From a bacterium (GTDB lineage Bacteria > UBP6 > JAFGXH01), in NCBI GenBank assembly GCA_027064085.1, contig JAMOQH010000179.1, forward strand, positions 1 through 64,000: 64,000 nucleotides of DNA, given 5' to 3'. The notes beneath the pieces are model-generated. The model was not told the DNA's origin. It ran no database searches and saw only the letters and a list, made by a program, of their open reading frames with translations. Each line of letters starts with the position of its first letter. The first letter of the stretch is position 1. The translations under genes and the position numbers were made by a program. Below are positions 58,870 to 64,000 of this stretch, in pieces.

Positions 58870-60180
58870 ATGAGAGTATATATGAAGGATAAAAAAGTTG
58901 TTGTAATTGGTGCGGGTATTGCAGGGATTACCGCAGTTATTAAATTAAAAGAGCTAGGTTATGAACCCATATTAATAACAAAAGGGGCGGGTTCTTCTGC
59001 AATGTTTTCAGGAAGTGTAGATATTGCATCATTAATTGAATCTAAACATTTAAAAGATATTAAAATCCCAGTAAAAGAACAAATAAAATTAGTACAAAAT
59101 AGAAATTCTAATCATCCATATAATAAAATTACTAATGTCTTATCTGTTCTCACAGAGTCTATTAATTTAGTTAATGATAAATTAAATTTAAATTTTACTA
59201 AACTAAATTTAAATAGGCCAAATTATATTATTCCCACTCAAACAGGATATCTAAAAGAATCGGCTTTAATTAAAACGCATAGTCTTGGTTTTGATTTAGA
59301 AAAAATAATGGAAAGTAATGATAATTATGGTATTTTAAATTTTACATTATTTAATAACTTTTTTTATGAGAATTTATTACATAATTTAAATTTAATAAAA
59401 AAAGAACAAAATTCTAAATCAAATTTTTTTATTATAAATTTTGATTTTTTAAGAAGAAGCACTGATGTTAATTTGAGAAATTTTAATTTTGCGAATATTA
59501 TAGAGGATAATAATTTATATATAGAATTAATAAATAAAATATCGGAGATTATAAAGCCAGAAAAAATTAATAATATTATTTCACCAGCAATTTGGGGAAT
59601 TGAAAAATATAATGAAATCAATACTTTTCTCAATTCTAAATTTAATATCATAGAGACACTTTCTAGTACTCCTTCTATTGAGGGAATTAGATTACAAAAG
59701 AAGATTAACCAATATATAAAAGATAACAATATTACTATTTTAAATGAAAAAGTTGTAAAATTTAAACATAAAAAGAGTAATGTTATAAGCATTACAACAA
59801 ACAAAAATAATGAAATTTATACTTCAGGTATTGTTTTAGCTACAGGTAAATTTATAGGTGGAGGAATTAATACTATAAATGGCTATTCTGAATCTATTTT
59901 TAATTTACCTTTGTTTTATAATGGAAAACCTTTATTTGAAAATTTTAAAGAGCCTATGTTTGAAAATGATTATTTTAAAAAACATCAAGCCTTTTCAATT
60001 GGCCTTAAAGTTAATGATAGATTTCAAGCATTAGGTATTGATAATAAAGTGATTTATAAAAATTTATTTGTTGCAGGTAATATTATTGCCGATTATAATT
60101 ATATAGCGAGAGAAGGTGGTTTTGGTGTTGCAATATCAACGGGGTATAAAGCTGCAAAATTACTCTCTCAAATTGTTTGA
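58870..60180 (+). CDS. glpB: Anaerobic glycerol-3-phosphate dehydrogenase subunit B
   Basis: VVVIGAGIAGITAVIKL; GlpB-like tail NLFVAGNIIADYNYIAREGGFGVAISTGYKAA; position after glpA. Confidence 0.85.
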   Translation: MRVYMKDKKVVVIGAGIAGITAVIKLKELGYEPILITKGAGSSAMFSGSVDIASLIESKHLKDIKIPVKEQIKLVQNRNSNHPYNKITNVLSVLTESINLVNDKLNLNFTKLNLNRPNYIIPTQTGYLKESALIKTHSLGFDLEKIMESNDNYGILNFTLFNNFFYENLLHNLNLIKKEQNSKSNFFIINFDFLRRSTDVNLRNFNFANIIEDNNLYIELINKISEIIKPEKINNIISPAIWGIEKYNEINTFLNSKFNIIETLSSTPSIEGIRLQKKINQYIKDNNITILNEKVVKFKHKKSNVISITTNKNNEIYTSGIVLATGKFIGGGINTINGYSESIFNLPLFYNGKPLFENFKEPMFENDYFKKHQAFSIGLKVNDRFQALGIDNKVIYKNLFVAGNIIADYNYIAREGGFGVAISTGYKAAKLLSQIV

Positions 60181-60185
60181 GGAAT

Positions 60186-60659
60186 ATGAATAGAAAAAAA
60201 ATTAATGCATATTTTGTAATAGTAATATTATTTTTTAAGCATATAATAAGGAAATTTATTTTTAGACTTAAAAGAAATGATATTAATAAGTTTAAAGAAA
60301 ACTATTATCCCGAATATTTAATTGAGTTACCAATTGAATCTTATAAACAGCTCCCCGAATTAGAAAATTGTATAAATTGTTCGTTATGCGATGCATATTG
60401 TTCAAAATTAACAATACTTCATAGAGATGGACTTCCAAAGCTTTCAGAAATGATACTTTCAAATTCATCTTCTTTAGAGGACTTTAGGTTTTCATATAAT
60501 GAATTAGAAGTTTTTAATGATTGTGATACTTGTTTTGCTCCATGCTTATCTGTATGCCCTAATGAATATCCAATTTTTGATTTAATAAAAATAATGAAAG
60601 CTTATAACACTGAACTAGCTGAAAAAATTGAGTTATTAGAGGAAAATAATGGAAATTAA
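60186..60659 (+). CDS. Short GlpC-like 4Fe-4S ferredoxin-type subunit
   Basis: CINCSLCDAYC and CDTCFAPCLSVCP; N-terminal hydrophobic segment; no CCG domains. Confidence 0.75.
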   Translation: MNRKKINAYFVIVILFFKHIIRKFIFRLKRNDINKFKENYYPEYLIELPIESYKQLPELENCINCSLCDAYCSKLTILHRDGLPKLSEMILSNSSSLEDFRFSYNELEVFNDCDTCFAPCLSVCPNEYPIFDLIKIMKAYNTELAEKIELLEENNGN

Positions 60660-61710
60660 AAATAAAGAAGAAAAAATAGATATAAAATCATTAACCTTAG
60701 AGGATATGAGGGCGTGGTTTATCGATATAAAAGAAAAGTCATTTCATGCAAATCAAGTTCATAGGTGGCTTTATGTTCAAAAAGTAAAATCATTTGATGA
60801 AATGACAAATCTATCAAAATCCTTAAGAGAAAAGTTAATTAAATATGCTTATATTAGTCAAATTGATGTTGATTTTATTGCTAGTTCAAAAGATGGTACA
60901 GTTAAAATAAGATATAAGTTAAATGATGGTGAGTTAATCGAATCAGTATTGATTCCTGATGGTAAAAGGCTTACTATTTGTATTTCATCACAAGTTGGTT
61001 GTGCTGTAGGTTGTGAATTTTGCTTTACTGCTAAAATGGGAATAAGAAGAAATTTAACAACATCTGAAATTGTTAACCAAGTTTTAATTGCTTCTGAAAT
61101 GGATAATGTTGAAATTACTAATATTGTTTATATGGGTATGGGTGAACCTTTAAATAATTTTGATAATGTTGTAAAATCAGCTAAAATATTTTTAAGTGAT
61201 AGGGGATTAAACTTTTCTAAAAGAAAAGTTGTAATATCAACAAGTGGCATATTAAATAATATTTTAAAATTGAGAGAAGAAGTACCAGTAAGACTAGCTT
61301 TATCTTTAAATTCATCTACAAATAAACAAAGAGATAGGTTAATTCCAATTAATAAAAAATGGAATATAGAATCCTTAATAGATGTATTAAAAAAGTTTCC
61401 TCTTGAGCCTAAAGAAAGTATAACGCTGGAATATGTAATAATTAAAAATATAAATGATACTCTTGAAGACGCTAAAAATGTGTTAAATATAGTGAAAAAA
61501 ATAGGAATTAAAAATATAAAAGTAAATGTTATTCCTTTCAATGAGCATGATGGTATTAATTTCTCTAGACCAAATGAAAAAAACATTGAAAAATTTCATA
61601 CTTACTTGTTTGAAAAAGGAGTAGATGTTCTTTATAGAAAAAGTCGTGGTGATGATATTGGAGCTGCATGTGGTCAGTTAGTTGTTCCTGAGTTAGTTGT
61701 TAAATTATAA
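60649..61710 (+). CDS. rlmN: Dual-specificity rRNA/tRNA methyltransferase RlmN (radical SAM)
   Basis: CAVGCEFCFTAKMGIRRNLTTSEIVNQV; YMGMGEPLNNFDNV; C-terminal RGDDIGAACGQL. Confidence 0.97.
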   Translation: MEIKNKEEKIDIKSLTLEDMRAWFIDIKEKSFHANQVHRWLYVQKVKSFDEMTNLSKSLREKLIKYAYISQIDVDFIASSKDGTVKIRYKLNDGELIESVLIPDGKRLTICISSQVGCAVGCEFCFTAKMGIRRNLTTSEIVNQVLIASEMDNVEITNIVYMGMGEPLNNFDNVVKSAKIFLSDRGLNFSKRKVVISTSGILNNILKLREEVPVRLALSLNSSTNKQRDRLIPINKKWNIESLIDVLKKFPLEPKESITLEYVIIKNINDTLEDAKNVLNIVKKIGIKNIKVNVIPFNEHDGINFSRPNEKNIEKFHTYLFEKGVDVLYRKSRGDDIGAACGQLVVPELVVKL

Positions 61711-61787
61711 TTTTAATAAAGTTGTGAAGTTGTTATTTCTAATTACTTATGTTAAAATAAATCTGTTTGTTTTTTTGTAGGATAAAT

Positions 61788-63251
61788 ATGAAATTTGTTA
61801 AATATTTTTTGTTTTTATTAATGTTTTTAATTATTTATTCGTGTGGTAAGGATGAAGCTAAAAAAATAAAAAAATCTCCCGAATTTGAAAACCTATATAA
61901 TAAAAAATTGAATGAATTAAAGAAGAATCCACAGTTCCTTATTGATAATCTTGAATTATTATACCTAAAAAAGGGAGTATATAACAATGAAGCTAATCTT
62001 CTAATTGAAAAAATACCTAAAAAATATAAAAGAATTATTGCAGTATTTAAATTAGTGTTTTCAATAGAAGAACCTAAAGAAATCCCTTTAGATAGAAGAT
62101 TCTTATCTGTATTATTAAAGTTTCAAGATAATCAAAAAGTATTAGATTTTATTGCTAAAAATTATTATAAAGCAAAAGATAATTCTTCAATAAGGGCTTT
62201 TTATACTTTATATGCCTTAAATTATAATTTTACAGAAGAAGATTATGAAAATTATTTAAAAGTTGATAGTCTTTCAAAATTTATAAAATTAAATTTTATT
62301 TTACAAAAATTAGATTATTGCAAAGATAATTCATGTAGTGAAAATATTAATGATAAAGAAAAGTTTTTAAATTTTTTAAAAAAAGAGTTATATCAATCTG
62401 AAACTAGAAATTATAAAAAAATAAAAAAGCTATATAAGGACTCTTTAACTTTAATAAAAAGATTAAAAAAAGAAGTAAAAAAAATTGCTAGAAGAAATAA
62501 AAAGTTAAAAAGAAGACGACGACTTAAAGGTAAGTATGAGGAAGAGCTAAGTAATAAAATAGATGTATTAAATTTTTATAAAAAAGAATTAATACCTAAA
62601 TTTAAATTATATTTATATTTTTATGGAAGGCAAAAAAGATTTCCTAGAAAAATAGATAAATTAATAGTTGTAGAAAATTTTTTGATAAATAATACAAAAC
62701 CTAATAAGAAAATATTTTATTTTATATTTAATAATATAAAATATAAACATTTTTCATATAGAATTAATTTTTATAGATATTTAAAAAAAATAAAATTGAA
62801 ATTAAGCAAAAGAGAGTTTAAAAAGCTTGAATCTCTTAGGTATTCAAAAGGATATGATCTTCTTAAGTATGGCTATTATAAGAGATATTTTCCTAAATTA
62901 TTTAAAAAATTAAATGTAAAAAAATATTTAGATGTAAATTTTATATACATAATTGTAAAAGATTTTGATTGGTATTTTCTAGAAATACTTAGAAAAAATC
63001 CTAAAAATGTTAAAAATTTGTCTTATTTTCAATATTATCCTGGCTTAATTATAGCTCAGAAAGATAAATTGTTTACACTATACACAAAAGATAAATTAGG
63101 ACATTATAAGATATCAGGAAACGAATCATTGATATATAATCTTTTGAAGATATTGTTAAAAGCAGATGTTAAACTAACAAAAGAGCAAATAGATACTTTA
63201 GAACCAATAAAAGTTATATATATAAAAGAAATATTAAAATTCTTTTTATGA
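61788..63251 (+). CDS. Lys-rich lipoprotein, unknown
   Basis: Lipobox (LMFLIIYSCGKDEAKK). Confidence 0.7.
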   Translation: MKFVKYFLFLLMFLIIYSCGKDEAKKIKKSPEFENLYNKKLNELKKNPQFLIDNLELLYLKKGVYNNEANLLIEKIPKKYKRIIAVFKLVFSIEEPKEIPLDRRFLSVLLKFQDNQKVLDFIAKNYYKAKDNSSIRAFYTLYALNYNFTEEDYENYLKVDSLSKFIKLNFILQKLDYCKDNSCSENINDKEKFLNFLKKELYQSETRNYKKIKKLYKDSLTLIKRLKKEVKKIARRNKKLKRRRRLKGKYEEELSNKIDVLNFYKKELIPKFKLYLYFYGRQKRFPRKIDKLIVVENFLINNTKPNKKIFYFIFNNIKYKHFSYRINFYRYLKKIKLKLSKREFKKLESLRYSKGYDLLKYGYYKRYFPKLFKKLNVKKYLDVNFIYIIVKDFDWYFLEILRKNPKNVKNLSYFQYYPGLIIAQKDKLFTLYTKDKLGHYKISGNESLIYNLLKILLKADVKLTKEQIDTLEPIKVIYIKEILKFFL

Positions 63252-64000
63252 AAAAACAAGTAATAATAACAACATCATTTCCTAAAGATAAAAATGATTA
63301 TAGTGGGTTATTTACATATAGTTATTTAAAACTTAATAAATTAGATTCTGTAGTTATTGCACCTCATGCTTCTAAGTTAAAAGAATTTGAACAGTGGGAT
63401 AATGTTAAAATCATAAGAGTAAAGTATGCTCCTGAAAAATTTGAAAAATTATTTTATAATTTAGGGGTACCTGATAACTTAAAAAATTCTTCTCTTTTAT
63501 CAATATTTGCTATTCCTTGGTTAATAAAATCATCATTAATAGCTTATAATCAGTTAAATAAAGATGATATTTTAATTACTCACTGGGCGTTTCCAACGGG
63601 TATATCAGGCGCCTTTTTAAAATTTATAAAAAAAGATATCATACATATAAATATTATACACTCTGCAGGTATTACAATTTTAAAAAATAAGAAATTAAAA
63701 TTTTTTACAAAATTTTTATATAAATATTCAGATAAATTACATTTTGTGAATACAGAGCATATAAAATGGTTTGAAGCTTTAATAAATAAAAAGTTAAATA
63801 AAGAAAAACTTATTTTAAAACCTATGCCTATTACTACTTGTATGAGTAAAACTATGGTTAATAATGTAGTAACTAATACTATGGAACAAAAAAAAGCTAA
63901 TCCTATAATAGGAGATAATAATATATTGTATCTAGGAAGAATTGTAAAAATAAAAGGCTTAGATTTAATGCTTGATGAGTTGAAATCAATAAAAAAAACA
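63248..64000 (+). CDS. Glycosyltransferase, GT4-like (partial, runs off window)
   Basis: ATGA overlap with previous gene; MKKQVIITTSFPKDKNDYSGLFTYSYLKL...ITHWAFPTGISGAFLK...ILYLGRIVKIKGLDLMLDEL. Confidence 0.8.
   Translation, partial: MKKQVIITTSFPKDKNDYSGLFTYSYLKLNKLDSVVIAPHASKLKEFEQWDNVKIIRVKYAPEKFEKLFYNLGVPDNLKNSSLLSIFAIPWLIKSSLIAYNQLNKDDILITHWAFPTGISGAFLKFIKKDIIHINIIHSAGITILKNKKLKFFTKFLYKYSDKLHFVNTEHIKWFEALINKKLNKEKLILKPMPITTCMSKTMVNNVVTNTMEQKKANPIIGDNNILYLGRIVKIKGLDLMLDELKSIKKT

Overview
AT-rich bacterial chromosome segment with dense Cys-rich/EGF-like lipoproteins and an (inferred) diderm, deltaproteobacterial/Myxococcota-like flavour. Housekeeping blocks: yajC-secD-secF-recJ, dnaG-rpoD, uvrC, alaS, glpA-glpB-glpC-like, rlmN. 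Signalling genes: two PP2C phosphatases (one fused to a cNMP-binding domain) and two GGDEF proteins. Also present: a 12-heme cytochrome, one tRNA-Leu, and many secreted or lipid-anchored proteins of unknown function. The two most interesting signals are: (1) a RiPP-like cassette at ~21.97-30.74 kb. It has a PqqD/RRE-like protein, a giant FG-GAP lipoprotein and a 39-aa precursor-like peptide ending in TSTS on the + strand. A convergent, overlapping - strand operon carries an NTP_transf_5-like nucleotidyltransferase, an S26 (SipW/Sec11-like) peptidase, an HprK-like kinase and a YkgJ-like Cys-cluster protein. Two of these genes have no ATG/GTG/TTG start and are truncated in the ORF track. (2) A G10 homopolymer (C10 on the + strand, 7277-7286) in the 5' coding region of a ~1.4 kaa secreted EGF/beta-gamma-crystallin-like protein. 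It puts the signal peptide out of frame with the rest of the gene, as in a phase-variable contingency locus in the OFF state. No CRISPR array, rRNA, transposase or prophage was seen. All calls are by eye from sequence and translations; no database search was run.
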